From DASVBE01 sp036375995 (GTDB lineage Bacteria; Actinomycetota; Actinomycetes; Streptosporangiales; Streptosporangiaceae), in contig DASVBE010000064.1 of NCBI GenBank assembly GCA_036375995.1, positions 1 to 36,540 on the forward strand: a DNA stretch of 36,540 nt. The letters run 5' to 3'. The position numbers and the translations under genes are program-made. This document shows positions 6,826 to 14,545 of this stretch, piece by piece. Each line of letters starts with the position of its first letter. The stretch's first letter is position 1. The notes below the pieces were generated by a model, which saw only the letters and a list, made by a program, of their open reading frames with translations, had not been told where the DNA came from and ran no database searches.

Positions 6826-7755
6826 TCAGAGCTGCGGGGCCACCTCGCTGGCGATCAGCTCGATGTGGTCGAGGTCGGAGATGTCCAGCACCTGCAGGTA
6901 CATCCGCTGGGTGCCGATCTGAGACCACTCGCCGAGCTGGTCGACGAGCTCGCCCGGAGGGCCGGCCAGCGCGTCCCGGCGCAGGTCCGCCAGCGGGCGG
7001 CCGGTCGCCGCGGCCCGGCGGGCCAGTTCCTCCTCGGTCCGGCCGCAGCACACCGTCTGCGCGACCGACAGGACCAGCGTGCTGGGGTCCCGGCCGGCCG
7101 TCTGGCAGGCCGCGTGGACCCGCTCGAACTGCTCCTGGGTGTCCTTGACCGGGGCGAAGGCCCGGTTGAACTCGTCGGCGTACAGCGCGGCCAGCCGCGG
7201 CGTGCGGCGCGGCCCGCCGCCGCCGACGATCACCGGCGGGCGGGGGTGCTGCACCGGCTTGGGCAGCCCGGGCGAGTCCTTGACCGTGTAGTGCACGCCG
7301 TCGAAGGAGAACGTCTCGCCCTCCGCGGTGCCCCACATCCCGGTGATGATGGCCAGCTGCTCCTCCAGCCGGGCGAACCGCTCGGCCAGGCCGGGGAACG
7401 GGATCGCGTAGGCCTGGTGCTCGGCCTCGTACCAGCCGGCCCCGAGGCCGAGCTCGACCCGGCCGCTGCTCATCTCGTCCGCCTGGGCCACCGAGATGGC
7501 CAGCGGGCCCGGGTGCCGGAAGGTCGCCGAGGTGACCATCGTGCCCAGCCGGATCGTGGACGTCTCGCGGGCCAGGCCGGCCAGCGTCAGCCACGAGTCG
7601 GTGGGCCCGGGCAGGCCGCTCACCGGGCCCATCTTCAGGTAGTGGTCGGACCGGAAGAACGCGCTGTAGCCCAGTTCCTCGGCGGCCTGGGCCATCCGGA
7701 GCTGGGCCGCGTAGCTGGCTCCCTGCTGCGGCTCGATGAAGATCCTCAGTTCCAT
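6826..7755 (-). CDS. LLM-class F420-dependent oxidoreductase
   Basis: 309 residues with a bacterial-luciferase-like TIM-barrel fold, probably using F420H2. Landmarks are MELRIFIEPQQGASY at strand 1, AAEELGYSAFFRSDHYL, TSTIRLGTMVTSATFRHPGP, the GRVELGLGAGWYEAEHQAYAIPFP stretch and PPVIVGGGGPRRTPRLAALYAD, all standard for this family. The ATG at 7764 sits directly on the SD (AGGAAAGG), whereas the ATG at 7755 is 9 nt from it, so I chose 7755. A vicinal CC (VCCGRT) is unusual but not at a known active position. The reaction is unknown; relatives reduce activated C=C or C=N bonds or oxidise alcohols and sugar phosphates. It lies 34 bp downstream of the rRNA methyltransferase gene on the same strand and may share its transcript. 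Confidence 0.87.
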   Translation of the reverse strand: MELRIFIEPQQGASYAAQLRMAQAAEELGYSAFFRSDHYLKMGPVSGLPGPTDSWLTLAGLARETSTIRLGTMVTSATFRHPGPLAISVAQADEMSSGRVELGLGAGWYEAEHQAYAIPFPGLAERFARLEEQLAIITGMWGTAEGETFSFDGVHYTVKDSPGLPKPVQHPRPPVIVGGGGPRRTPRLAALYADEFNRAFAPVKDTQEQFERVHAACQTAGRDPSTLVLSVAQTVCCGRTEEELARRAAATGRPLADLRRDALAGPPGELVDQLGEWSQIGTQRMYLQVLDISDLDHIELIASEVAPQL

Positions 7756-7789
7756 GCCAGCCATCCTTTCCTACCGGCCTGGGGGCGGG

Positions 7790-9022
7790 TCACCACGGGG
7801 TGAGAACCGCCAGGCACTCGACGTGGTGCGTCATCGGGAACATGTCGAAGGCCCGCAGCCCGGCCAGGTCCCAGCCGTGCTGGCCGAAGATGGCCAGGTC
7901 CCGGGCCAGCGTGGCCGGGTCGCAGGACACGTAGGCGATCCGCTGAAGCGGGCCGCCGGGGCCGGCCGCGGCCAGGATCTCGGTCACCGCCCGGTCCAGG
8001 CCGGTCCGGGGCGGGTCGAGCACGGCCAGGTTCGCGCCGGACACCCCGTACCGGCCGAGCATCGCCGCGGCGTCGCCCTTGTGCACCCGGGCCCACGGGG
8101 TGGACCGCAGGTTGTGCCGGGCGTCCCTGACCGCGCCGGTGTCCGCCTCGATGGCGATCACCGTGCCGTCCGGGCCGACCGCCTCGGCCAGCACGCCGGC
8201 GAACAGGCCCGCGCCGCAGTACAGGTCCAGCACGGTGTCGCCGGGCGCCGGGCGGAGCGCGTCGGCCACGGCCACCGCGAGTGCGCTCGCCGCGCCCGGG
8301 TGCACCTGCCAGAACGTGGCCGCGCCGGTCCGCCAGGACCGCCCGGCGGCACGGCGCTCGAGGAACTGGGGGCCGCGCACGAGGATGCCGTCGGCGAGCA
8401 CCGCCACCTGGCCGGAACCGGGCGCGGTGGCCACCTCGACCGACCGGGCCCCGGGCCAGCGTTCCCGGGCCGCGCCGGACTCATTGACCAGATCGTGCCC
8501 GATCGGGCAGTGCCGGACCGGGACGACCGTGTGCGACCGGTGCTGGCGCAGCCCCGCGGTGCCGTCCTTGCGGACCGCGAACCGGACCCGGGTCCGCCAG
8601 CCGAGCCCGCCGGCGTCACCCTCCACCGGCTCGACGGTCACGTCGCGGTCGATCCCGGCGATCCGGCGCAGCTGCTGGCGGATCACCGTGGCCTTGAGCG
8701 CGCGCTGCGCGGGCAGGCTGGCGTGCTGCCAGTCGCAGCCGCCGCAGCCGCCGGGCCGGGCGTGCGGGCAGGGCGGCGGCACCCGGTCCGGTGACGGCTC
8801 GAGGATCTCCACCGCATCGGCCCGGGCGAACCGGGCGGTGGCCTGGGTGACCCGGGCCCGGACCCGCTCGCCGGGCAGTGCGTGCCGGACGAACACCACG
8901 CGCCCCCCGGCCTCGCCGGCGCTGCCGGTTCGCGCGACGCACCAGCCGCCGTGCGCGGCCTCGCCGGCCACCAGCTCGAGCAGGTCGCCCGGGCGGGGCG
9001 GGGCGGCGGCGGGTGCGGTCAT
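7790..9022 (-). CDS. TrmA/RlmD-family SAM-dependent RNA (uracil-5-)methyltransferase
   Basis: 410 residues. An N-terminal TRAM RNA-binding domain (about 10-75) is followed by a [4Fe-4S] cysteine set Cys85, Cys93, Cys96 (PPPCPHARPGGCGGCDWQH) and Cys172, and a C-terminal Rossmann methyltransferase domain: SAM motif VLDLYCGAG 264-272, DPPRTGL 336-342, catalytic nucleophile Cys367 in YVSCDPATL, and general base Glu402 in THHVE. It methylates C5 of a specific uridine in rRNA or tRNA; which one cannot be told. The cluster spacing C-X7-C-X2-C is slightly longer than in E. coli RlmD. It corresponds in position and strand to M. tuberculosis Rv2689c, next to the divergent ceoB-ceoC pair. Confidence 0.9.
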   Translation of the reverse strand: MTAPAAAPPRPGDLLELVAGEAAHGGWCVARTGSAGEAGGRVVFVRHALPGERVRARVTQATARFARADAVEILEPSPDRVPPPCPHARPGGCGGCDWQHASLPAQRALKATVIRQQLRRIAGIDRDVTVEPVEGDAGGLGWRTRVRFAVRKDGTAGLRQHRSHTVVPVRHCPIGHDLVNESGAARERWPGARSVEVATAPGSGQVAVLADGILVRGPQFLERRAAGRSWRTGAATFWQVHPGAASALAVAVADALRPAPGDTVLDLYCGAGLFAGVLAEAVGPDGTVIAIEADTGAVRDARHNLRSTPWARVHKGDAAAMLGRYGVSGANLAVLDPPRTGLDRAVTEILAAAGPGGPLQRIAYVSCDPATLARDLAIFGQHGWDLAGLRAFDMFPMTHHVECLAVLTPW

Positions 9023-9098
9023 GAGCCCATGCTCCCGTGCCGCCGGGCCGGCCCCGCCGTTGGGGTATCCGGGGCTAGCAGCACGTGATCTGAGGGCA

Positions 9099-9104
9099 TA
9101 CCGT
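9099..9104 (+). promoter_or_regulatory. -10 box of the ceoB-ceoC operon
   Basis: TACCGT at 9099-9104 implies transcription from about 9111. This leaves a 5' UTR of about 34 nt with a GAAGGGAAGG SD before the GTG at 9145. It is also the reason for rejecting the GTG at 9103, which lies inside the -10 box. Confidence 0.5.
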
Positions 9105-9144
9105 GATCGGGCATCATTCTCGCTGGTCGGCTGAAGGGAAGGCC

Positions 9145-9819
9145 GTGCACATCGTGATCATGGGCTGCGGACGGGTCGGCTCGACGATCGCTCACATTCT
9201 TGAGGATCAGGGACACTCGGTCGCGGTCATCGACCAGGATGCGGAGGCGTTCCGCCGGCTCCGGCCAGGGTTCAAGGGCAGCAAGATCACCGGCATCGGT
9301 TTCGACCGGGACGTGCTGGCCGAGGCGGGCATCGAGCACGCGGACGCGTTCGCGGCGGTCAGCAGCGGCGACAACTCGAACGTGATCTCGGCCCGGGTGG
9401 CCAGGGAATCGTTCAGCGTCGAGCGCGTCGTGGCGAGGATCTACGACCCCCGGCGGGCCGAGGTCTACCAGCGGCTCGGCATCCCCACCGTGGCCACCGT
9501 CCGGTGGACCGCGGACCAGATGCTGCGGCGGCTGCTGCCGGAGGGCTCAGAGCCGCTGTGGCGCGACCCGACCGGCGAGATCGTGCTGGCCGAGGTGGCC
9601 TGCTGCATGGACTGGCTGGGCGAGAAGGTGCAGTCGCTGGAGGAGGCGGCGGGCGCCAGGATCGCGTTCATCTCCCGGCTGGGCGACGCGATGATCCCCG
9701 GTCCCGGGGCCGTCTTGCAGGAAGGTGACGTGCTGTACGTGATGGCCAGGGAAAGCGACCTCAAGCGGATCACGGCGGTGTTCGCCCGTCCCGCCGCGCC
9801 CGGCAAGGCGGCCCACTGA
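9145..9819 (+). CDS. ceoB: RCK/TrkA-type potassium-transport regulatory subunit (CeoB-like)
   Basis: 224 residues. The RCK-N Rossmann domain starts at once (GxGxxG as GCGRVG at 7-12, acidic residue Asp30 at the end of strand 2, typical of NAD(H) binding), followed from about residue 140 by an RCK-C domain (GEIVLAEVACCMDWLGEKVQSL; ISRLGDAMIPGPGAVLQEGDVLYVMA). It would sit on the cytoplasmic face of a Trk/Ktr-type K+ transporter or a related carrier. The GTG at 9145 follows a strong purine-rich SD. Its stop overlaps the next start (TGATG), so the two RCK proteins are translationally coupled and probably form a heteromer. The gene order matches Rv2691-Rv2692; the neighbouring permease of that locus (Rv2690c) is missing here. 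Confidence 0.88.
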   Translation: MHIVIMGCGRVGSTIAHILEDQGHSVAVIDQDAEAFRRLRPGFKGSKITGIGFDRDVLAEAGIEHADAFAAVSSGDNSNVISARVARESFSVERVVARIYDPRRAEVYQRLGIPTVATVRWTADQMLRRLLPEGSEPLWRDPTGEIVLAEVACCMDWLGEKVQSLEEAAGARIAFISRLGDAMIPGPGAVLQEGDVLYVMARESDLKRITAVFARPAAPGKAAH

Positions 9820-10505
9820 TGCGCGTCGCCATCGCCGGGGCCGGCGCGGTCGGCCGGTCCATCGCCAAGGAACTGCTGGAAAACGGCCACGAGGTGCTGC
9901 TGATCGACAAGAGCCCGCGGGCCATCAAGGTCTACCGGGTGCCGGGCGCGGAGTGGCTGCTGGCCGATGCGTGCGAGATCAGCTCGCTGGACGACGCGTC
10001 GCTGGAGCGCTGCAACGTGGTCATCGCGGCGACCGGCGACGACAAGGCCAACCTGGTCGTATCGCTGCTGGCCAAGACCGAGTACGGGGTGCCGCGGGTG
10101 GTGGCCAGGATCAACCACCCGAACAACGAGTGGCTGTTCAACGAGTCGTGGGGGGTGGACGTGGCGGTGTCCACCCCGCGGCTGCTCTCCGCGCTGGTCG
10201 AGGAGGCGGTCAGCGTCGGCGACCTGGTCCGGCTGATGACGTTCCGGCAGAGCGACGCGAGCCTGGTCGAGATGACGATCCCGCCGGACGCGCCGCTGGC
10301 CGGCCGCCGGATCGGGGACATCGAGTGGCCGGGCGACACCGCGCTGGTGGCCGTCCTGCGGGCCGGGCGGGTGATCGTGCCGAACAGCGACGACCCGCTC
10401 GAATGCGGCGACGAGCTGCTGTTCGTGACCAGCCAGGACGTGGAGGACGAGCTCGGCGAGCTGCTCGGCGGCAAGCGCCATGGCAGCACGTCCGGGGCCC
10501 AGTAG
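9819..10505 (+). CDS. ceoC: RCK/TrkA-type potassium-transport regulatory subunit (CeoC-like)
   Basis: 228 residues, a paralog of the preceding protein. NAD-binding GAGAVG at 7-12 with Asp30, then TGDDKANLVVSLLAKTEYGVPRVVARI and the conserved HPNNEWLFNESWGVDVAVS. The RCK-C domain spans about 145-220 (ASLVEMTIPPDAPLAGRRIGDIEWPGDTALVAVLR; ECGDELLFVTS). Its ATG uses the A of the upstream TGA. The presence of two RCK polypeptides and no membrane subunit implies that the K+ channel or transporter is encoded elsewhere. It ends 48 bp before the convergent DUF3710 gene, with a terminator hairpin between them. Confidence 0.88.
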   Translation: MRVAIAGAGAVGRSIAKELLENGHEVLLIDKSPRAIKVYRVPGAEWLLADACEISSLDDASLERCNVVIAATGDDKANLVVSLLAKTEYGVPRVVARINHPNNEWLFNESWGVDVAVSTPRLLSALVEEAVSVGDLVRLMTFRQSDASLVEMTIPPDAPLAGRRIGDIEWPGDTALVAVLRAGRVIVPNSDDPLECGDELLFVTSQDVEDELGELLGGKRHGSTSGAQ

Positions 10506-10519
10506 GCGGGCCGGTCCCG

Positions 10520-10541
10520 GGCCCGGGGCTGCTCCCGGGCC
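10520..10541. terminator. Bidirectional hairpin between ceoC and the DUF3710 gene
   Basis: GGCCCGGG (10520-10527) pairs perfectly with CCCGGGCC (10534-10541) around a 6-nt loop. It is GC-only, without a T-run, as usual for high-GC actinobacteria, and lies between two convergent genes. Confidence 0.5.
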
Positions 10542-10553
10542 GGGCGGCACCCG

Positions 10554-11309
10554 CTACCGGGTCTCGGTGATCTCCGGGCCGCGCTCGAACGGGTCCGGCG
10601 GCTCCTGCTGCGCGGCCATCTGCTCCTCCAGGGCCTGCCGGGCCTCGTCCGGCAGCCGGATCTCCAGCAGGTCCCGCGGCGGCGCCGGGTGGTCGCCGCG
10701 GATCACGACCACGTCCTCGAACACTTCCTCGAACGGCCGGGCCAGCTCCGGGCGGCGCGCCGCCGGGCCGCTGATCACGCCGCGCAGGAACCAGCGCGGG
10801 CCGTCCACGCCCAGGAACCGGACCGGCTGCGTCTGGGTGCGCTGCCCGGGCTCCTCGGTGCGGACCCGGGCGTGCAGCTCGGTGCCGAACAGCCCGTCCT
10901 CCTCGCGGCACTCCCCGCCGGACTTCACGATCTCCTCGGCGATCTCGTGCCGGACCTCGTCCCACAGGCCGCTGGTCTTGGGCGCGGCGAAGGCCTGCAG
11001 CTGCAGGCCGTTGTCGCCGCGCAGCACGGCGATCCACACGCCCTGGTCCTCGGCCATGTTGATCTGCACTTCGAGGCCCTCGCGGACGGGGATCAGCAGG
11101 CTGCCGAAGTCCATCCGCTCGGCCGCCGGGTAAGCGCCCGCGCCGTCCCACGGGCCGGTGCCGGCCGCCGGCGTGGCCCCGGCCGCGCCGTCGCCGTCCG
11201 GCTCGTCCCCGGCGTAGCCGTCCTCGTCGCCGTCCAGGTAGTCCTGCGCCGCCTCGTCCTGGACCCCGGGCTCAGCCGCCGCGCCGCGGCGCCGCCGTCG
11301 GAACACCAC
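10554..11309 (-). CDS. DUF3710 protein
   Basis: 251 residues. The basic start (MVFRRRRRG) is followed by an acidic, low-complexity segment to about residue 60, then the DUF3710 core: MDFGSLLIPVREGLEVQINMAEDQGVWIAVL, LQLQAFAAPKTSGLWDEVRHEIAEEI, and RFLGVDGPRWFLRGVISGPAA. The biochemical role is unknown. It is nearly universal in actinobacteria and linked to dut (Rv2696c-Rv2697c in M. tuberculosis), as here. The start is the first of two tandem GTG codons, 6 nt after GGGAAGG. The same strand and 29-bp gap to dut suggest co-transcription. Confidence 0.85.
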   Translation of the reverse strand: MVFRRRRRGAAAEPGVQDEAAQDYLDGDEDGYAGDEPDGDGAAGATPAAGTGPWDGAGAYPAAERMDFGSLLIPVREGLEVQINMAEDQGVWIAVLRGDNGLQLQAFAAPKTSGLWDEVRHEIAEEIVKSGGECREEDGLFGTELHARVRTEEPGQRTQTQPVRFLGVDGPRWFLRGVISGPAARRPELARPFEEVFEDVVVIRGDHPAPPRDLLEIRLPDEARQALEEQMAAQQEPPDPFERGPEITETR

Positions 11310-11338
11310 CCCGCACCTTCCCTTACCTTGTCGCTCTC

Positions 11339-11890
11339 TTACCTGGCTGCCGGGCTGGGCCGGCCGTTATCCGGGTTCACGGGCACCGGCCCAGCCGCCG
11401 CATGGCCACCGGTGGACCCGAACCCGCCATCTCCCCGGGCAGACCCGGGCAGAACGTCGACCTCGTGGAACTCGGCGCGCTCGACTCGCTGGATGACCAG
11501 CTGGGCGATCCGGTCCCCGCGCTGCAACCGGACCGGGCTGCTGGCGTCGGTGTTCAGCAGCGTGACCCTTATCTCGCCACGGTACCCGGCATCGACCGTT
11601 CCGGGGGCATTCACGATCGTCACCCCGTATTTCGCGGCCAGCCCGGACCGCGGGTGCACGAACGCCGCGTAGCCGTCCGGCAGGGCGATGGCCACCCCGG
11701 TCGGCACCACGGCCCGCTGCCCGGGCGCCAGGTCCACGTCCGCGGCGGCGAACAGGTCCGCGCCGGCGTCGCCGGGATGGGCCCGCGAGGGCACCGGCAG
11801 CGCCGGGTCGAGACGCTTGATCAGCACGGGCACGGCGTCGCGGTCAGGACCCGCGAGCGGCCTGCGGCCTGCTTCCCCGGCGGTACTCAC
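11339..11890 (-). CDS. dut: Deoxyuridine 5'-triphosphate nucleotidohydrolase (dUTPase)
   Basis: 183 residues; hydrolyses dUTP to dUMP and PPi as a trimer, keeping uracil out of DNA and supplying thymidylate synthesis. All five motifs are present: PGDAGADL 39-46, PRSGLA 80-85, GTVDAGYRGEI 97-107 (catalytic Asp100, Tyr103 stacking on the base), RGDRIAQL 124-131, and the C-terminal P-loop-like RGDGGFGSTG 152-161. About 20 extra residues precede the core and about 20 Pro/Gly-rich ones follow. The start is a GTG with no SD; a TAAGGT box 7 nt upstream suggests a leaderless mRNA. The DUF3710 gene follows on the same strand. Confidence 0.95.
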   Translation of the reverse strand: MSTAGEAGRRPLAGPDRDAVPVLIKRLDPALPVPSRAHPGDAGADLFAAADVDLAPGQRAVVPTGVAIALPDGYAAFVHPRSGLAAKYGVTIVNAPGTVDAGYRGEIRVTLLNTDASSPVRLQRGDRIAQLVIQRVERAEFHEVDVLPGSARGDGGFGSTGGHAAAGPVPVNPDNGRPSPAAR

Positions 11891-11903
11891 GCACGCGACC
11901 TTA
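11891..11903 (-). promoter_or_regulatory. Leaderless promoter of dut
   Basis: On the reverse strand TAAGGT (complement of 11898-11903) is followed by 7 nt and then the GTG start at 11890; no SD. The same hexamer precedes the MBL gene at 22189. Confidence 0.55.
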
Positions 11904-11951
11904 CCGCCGGGCCCGCCGGTACCCGCGCCGATGGCCGGGATTGCGGCCGGC

Positions 11952-13499
11952 TCACCCGCTGCCCGCCGGGCCGGGGCCGGGCGGCTGGGCCGCCGGCGGC
12001 ACGGCCTGGGTGCCGGCCGGATCCGGGCCGGGTCCTTCGGCGCCGGCCGGCGGGCTGTGGCCGCCTTCCGGGTCCGGGCCGGGTTCCTCGCGCAGGTGCG
12101 GCCAGGCGTGCGCCAGCGCGGCCGCGGTGGGCACGGCCACGATCGCGCCCGCGATGCCCGCGATGATGCCGCCGACCGCGAGCACCAGGATGATGGCCAG
12201 CGGGTGCAGCCGGACGATACGGCCCACCACCAGCGGCTGCAGCAGGTGGCTTTCCACCTGGTTCTCCAGCACGAACACGGCCAGCAGGATGAGCGCCGCG
12301 AGCAGGCCCTTGGTGCCCAGCGTCACCAGGATGGCCAGCGCCCCGGCGATCAGGATGCCGATCAGCGGCACGAACGCGGCCAGGAAGACCAGGATGACCA
12401 GCGGGACCAGCAGCGGCACGCCGAGCAGCCACAGCGCCAGGCCGATGAACAGGGCGTGGATCGAGGCCACCACCGTGGTGCCGCGGACGTAGTTCACCAG
12501 CGCCGACCAGGCCGCCACGCCCGCGTTGCCGGCCCGCCGCCTGGGGCCCGGGCGCAGCCCGCTGATCAGCCAGGACCAGATCCGGTCGCCGTCCTTGAGC
12601 AGGAAGAACGTGATGAAGATGGTGAGGATCAGGCCGGTCAGCACCTCGAGGACGATCCGGCCGCCGGTCACCACGGTGCCCGCCACCAGCGACTGGTGCT
12701 GGTTGAGGAAGTGCACCACCTGGTTGGAGTAGTCCTCGATCCGGGCGCTGCTCAGGTGGAACGGCGGCCCGGCCAGCGAGGTGCGCACCTGGGTGGCGGT
12801 GTGCCTGACCTCCCTGGACAGCATCGGGTAGTCGGCGCTGACCCGGCTCGCGGCCAGCGTGCCGATCCCGGCCAGCACGATCACCGCGGCGCCGATCGTG
12901 CACCAGGTCGCGGCCAGGCTGGGCATGCCAAAGGAATTACGCAGACGCGCGGTCAGCGGCTGCAGCAGCGCGGTGAGCAGCAGCGCGGCCAGGCACGGCA
13001 GCACCACCAGGCGCAGCGTGCTGGCGACACGGAAGCCCAGGTAGATCAGCAGCCCGACGAGCAGGATCCGCCACGACCAGGCGGCCGCCTGGACCAGCAG
13101 CCGGGGCACCCCGGCGGCCTCGGCCCGCCCGCCGTCCCGCGGCGCCGCCGGGCCCGGCGGCCCGGCCTGCGCGGGCGTCCCGTCCGTCCCCCCGGGCGGC
13201 TGCGACGCCGGCGGGCGCCTGCCCCCCGCGCGCTGCTCCTCCGCTCGCTGCAGCAGCGCGGCGACCGCGGCCCGGACCCGGCCCGCAGCCTCGGCCAGCC
13301 CGCCCTGGCCGCCCGCACGCCCGGCGGCCGGACCCGGCTCGGCCGGCCCGCCGGCCTGCTCCGGCGCGGCCGCCTGCCCCGGCACGGCGGCCCTCCCGGG
13401 CTCAGCCGGCCCGTATCCGTCCCCCGCAGTCACCGGCGCCGCGGCAGCCTCGTCCGCGCTGCCGGTTTCCTGCTCCGATCGGCCGGTCATGCCCCCCAT
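11952..13499 (-). CDS. AI-2E family transporter (PerM-type membrane protein)
   Basis: 515 residues. A long Pro/Ala/Gly-rich cytoplasmic N-terminus (to about 160) precedes a typical AI-2E/PerM core. It has two helices around WRILLVGLLIYLGFRVAS and LRLVVLPCLAALLLTALL, a soluble loop, LTGLILTIFITFFLLKDG, and the helical cluster (LFIGLALWLLGVPLLVPL, then LAAFVPLIGILIAGALAIL, then AVFVLENQVESHLLQPLVVG) with the conserved F-P-L-IG signature. Family members export AI-2 or act as Na+(K+)/H+ antiporters; the substrate here is unknown. The C-terminus is again Pro/Gly-rich. The gene lies between dut and the DUF3093 gene, which are adjacent in M. tuberculosis, and its start is only 21 bp from the divergent DUF3093 start. 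Confidence 0.88.
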   Translation of the reverse strand: MGGMTGRSEQETGSADEAAAAPVTAGDGYGPAEPGRAAVPGQAAAPEQAGGPAEPGPAAGRAGGQGGLAEAAGRVRAAVAALLQRAEEQRAGGRRPPASQPPGGTDGTPAQAGPPGPAAPRDGGRAEAAGVPRLLVQAAAWSWRILLVGLLIYLGFRVASTLRLVVLPCLAALLLTALLQPLTARLRNSFGMPSLAATWCTIGAAVIVLAGIGTLAASRVSADYPMLSREVRHTATQVRTSLAGPPFHLSSARIEDYSNQVVHFLNQHQSLVAGTVVTGGRIVLEVLTGLILTIFITFFLLKDGDRIWSWLISGLRPGPRRRAGNAGVAAWSALVNYVRGTTVVASIHALFIGLALWLLGVPLLVPLVILVFLAAFVPLIGILIAGALAILVTLGTKGLLAALILLAVFVLENQVESHLLQPLVVGRIVRLHPLAIILVLAVGGIIAGIAGAIVAVPTAAALAHAWPHLREEPGPDPEGGHSPPAGAEGPGPDPAGTQAVPPAAQPPGPGPAGSG

Positions 13500-13508
13500 G
13501 AAACCAAC

Positions 13509-13520
13509 TACCGTGGGGCA
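13509..13520 (+). promoter_or_regulatory. Leaderless promoter of the DUF3093 gene
   Basis: TACCGT (13509-13514), 6 nt, then ATG at 13521, without SD. The whole divergent spacer to the AI-2E gene is 21 bp, so the -35 region must lie within the neighbouring coding sequence. Confidence 0.6.
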
Positions 13521-13994
13521 ATGCGCAATTACGCCGAACGGCTCCGCGTGCCGGCCTCGTGGTGGCTGCTCGGACTGCTGGTCGCAGTGATCTTCGCGTC
13601 CACCGTGTGGGCGGGATTGTCCGCGCTGGCCGCGCTGGCCTCGTATGTGGTGATCATGGGCGGGACGGTGGCCGGGCTGCTGGCCTACGGACGGCCGCGG
13701 GTCGAGGTCACCGGGACCGAACTGCGGGCCGGGAAGTCCGTGCTGCCGCTGGCTGCGGCCGGCCAGGTCACGGCGCTGGACGCGGCGCAGACCCGGGCGC
13801 TGCGCGGGCCCCGGGCCGACCCGGCCGCGGTGCTGCTGATCCGGCCGTACCTGCCGCGGGCCGTGTACGTCGAGGTGACCGTCCCGGGCGGGGCCCCGTA
13901 CTGGCTGATCGCCACCCGGCAGCCGGCCCGGCTGGCCACCGCCATCGAGGCGTCCCGCTTGGCGGCGCGCGCCGGGGGCAGTGCAGTGGCATGA
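13521..13994 (+). CDS. DUF3093 membrane protein
   Basis: 157 residues. The family hallmark YAERLRVPASWWLL opens the protein and leads into two predicted membrane helices (about 13-30 and 35-55, LAALASYVVIMGGTVAGLLAYG). A small PH-like soluble domain with VEVTGTELRAGKSVLPL and a late RPYLPRAVYVEV...PYWLIATRQP strand pair follows. The function is unknown; it corresponds to Rv2698 beside dut in M. tuberculosis. The leaderless start at 13521 is supported by the TACCGT box. The next gene begins 29 bp after its stop on the same strand and may be co-transcribed. Confidence 0.82.
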   Translation: MRNYAERLRVPASWWLLGLLVAVIFASTVWAGLSALAALASYVVIMGGTVAGLLAYGRPRVEVTGTELRAGKSVLPLAAAGQVTALDAAQTRALRGPRADPAAVLLIRPYLPRAVYVEVTVPGGAPYWLIATRQPARLATAIEASRLAARAGGSAVA

Positions 13995-14023
13995 TCTCCA
14001 GGATGCACCGGAAAGGACAGCCC

Positions 14024-14299
14024 ATGGCAGCCAAGCACGACGGCGGAGTCAGATTTACGGCCCTGGTGGCCACGTTCGTCGCCGGGAGCATCGCCCGGAA
14101 GATGATCACCTTCGGGTGGAAGCAGTTCACCGGCAACGAGCCGCCGACCGACCCGCACGACCCGGACATCGCCCTGAAGGAGGCGCTGGCCTGGTCGATC
14201 CTGATGGGTGTCGGCATGGAGGCGGCCCGGCTGATGGCCGCGCGGATGGTCGCGGCCCGGGTCACGCGCATCGCGGCCGCGAAGAAGCCCGCCGGCTAG
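14024..14299 (+). CDS. DUF4235 small membrane protein
   Basis: 91 residues. The DUF4235 pattern is clear: an N-terminal helix (ALVATFVAGSIARKMITFGWKQFTG), the signature NEPPTDPHDPDIALKEALAW, and a second helix (SILMGVGMEAARLMAARM) ending in a basic tail. It is probably a two-helix membrane protein of unknown role, common in actinobacteria. The ATG at 14024 is set by the SD GAAAGGA; an upstream ATG at 13991 overlaps the DUF3093 stop but lacks an SD. Confidence 0.8.
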   Translation: MAAKHDGGVRFTALVATFVAGSIARKMITFGWKQFTGNEPPTDPHDPDIALKEALAWSILMGVGMEAARLMAARMVAARVTRIAAAKKPAG

Positions 14300-14315
14300 C
14301 CGGTGCCGGCCGCCT

Positions 14316-14353
14316 GCACGGGCCACCCGCACGGGCCACCAGCACGGGCCACC
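14316..14353 (+). repeat. Three tandem copies of a 13-bp unit
   Basis: GCACGGGCCACC occurs at 14316, 14329 and 14342 with a constant 13-bp period, in the spacer between the DUF4235 gene and glgC. The rest of that 246-bp spacer shows no further gene. Confidence 0.6.
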
Positions 14354-14545
14354 TGCCCTGGCTGCCGTGCCGGGCCCGCGGGTTCGCGAGGTCATCACCG
14401 GATCGTCCGCGGCTGCTCACCTAGCGGCCGCGCCGCGCTGGCATCATCGGGGTGAGACGGGGCAGCACGGGTGATAGGCCGCCGGGCAGCAGGCGCCCGG
14501 CCGTGATCTGCGGGTCATCCCGGCCCGCTGCGCGGAGGTGGGGAG

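Noticed and set aside
5176..7803. 875-codon forward frame across PPOX, P450 and LLM genes
   Set aside because: Crosses three genes of both strands with clear families; Arg/Gly/Ala shadow translation only.
9103..9144. Upstream GTG start of ceoB
   Set aside because: It lies inside the TACCGT -10 box, has no SD and would add 14 residues before the canonical Rossmann start; GTG at 9145 has a strong SD.
14316..14353. CRISPR array
   Set aside because: Three 13-bp units with no unique spacers; also none of the other tandem repeats (19015, 25642, 33911) has spacers or cas genes.
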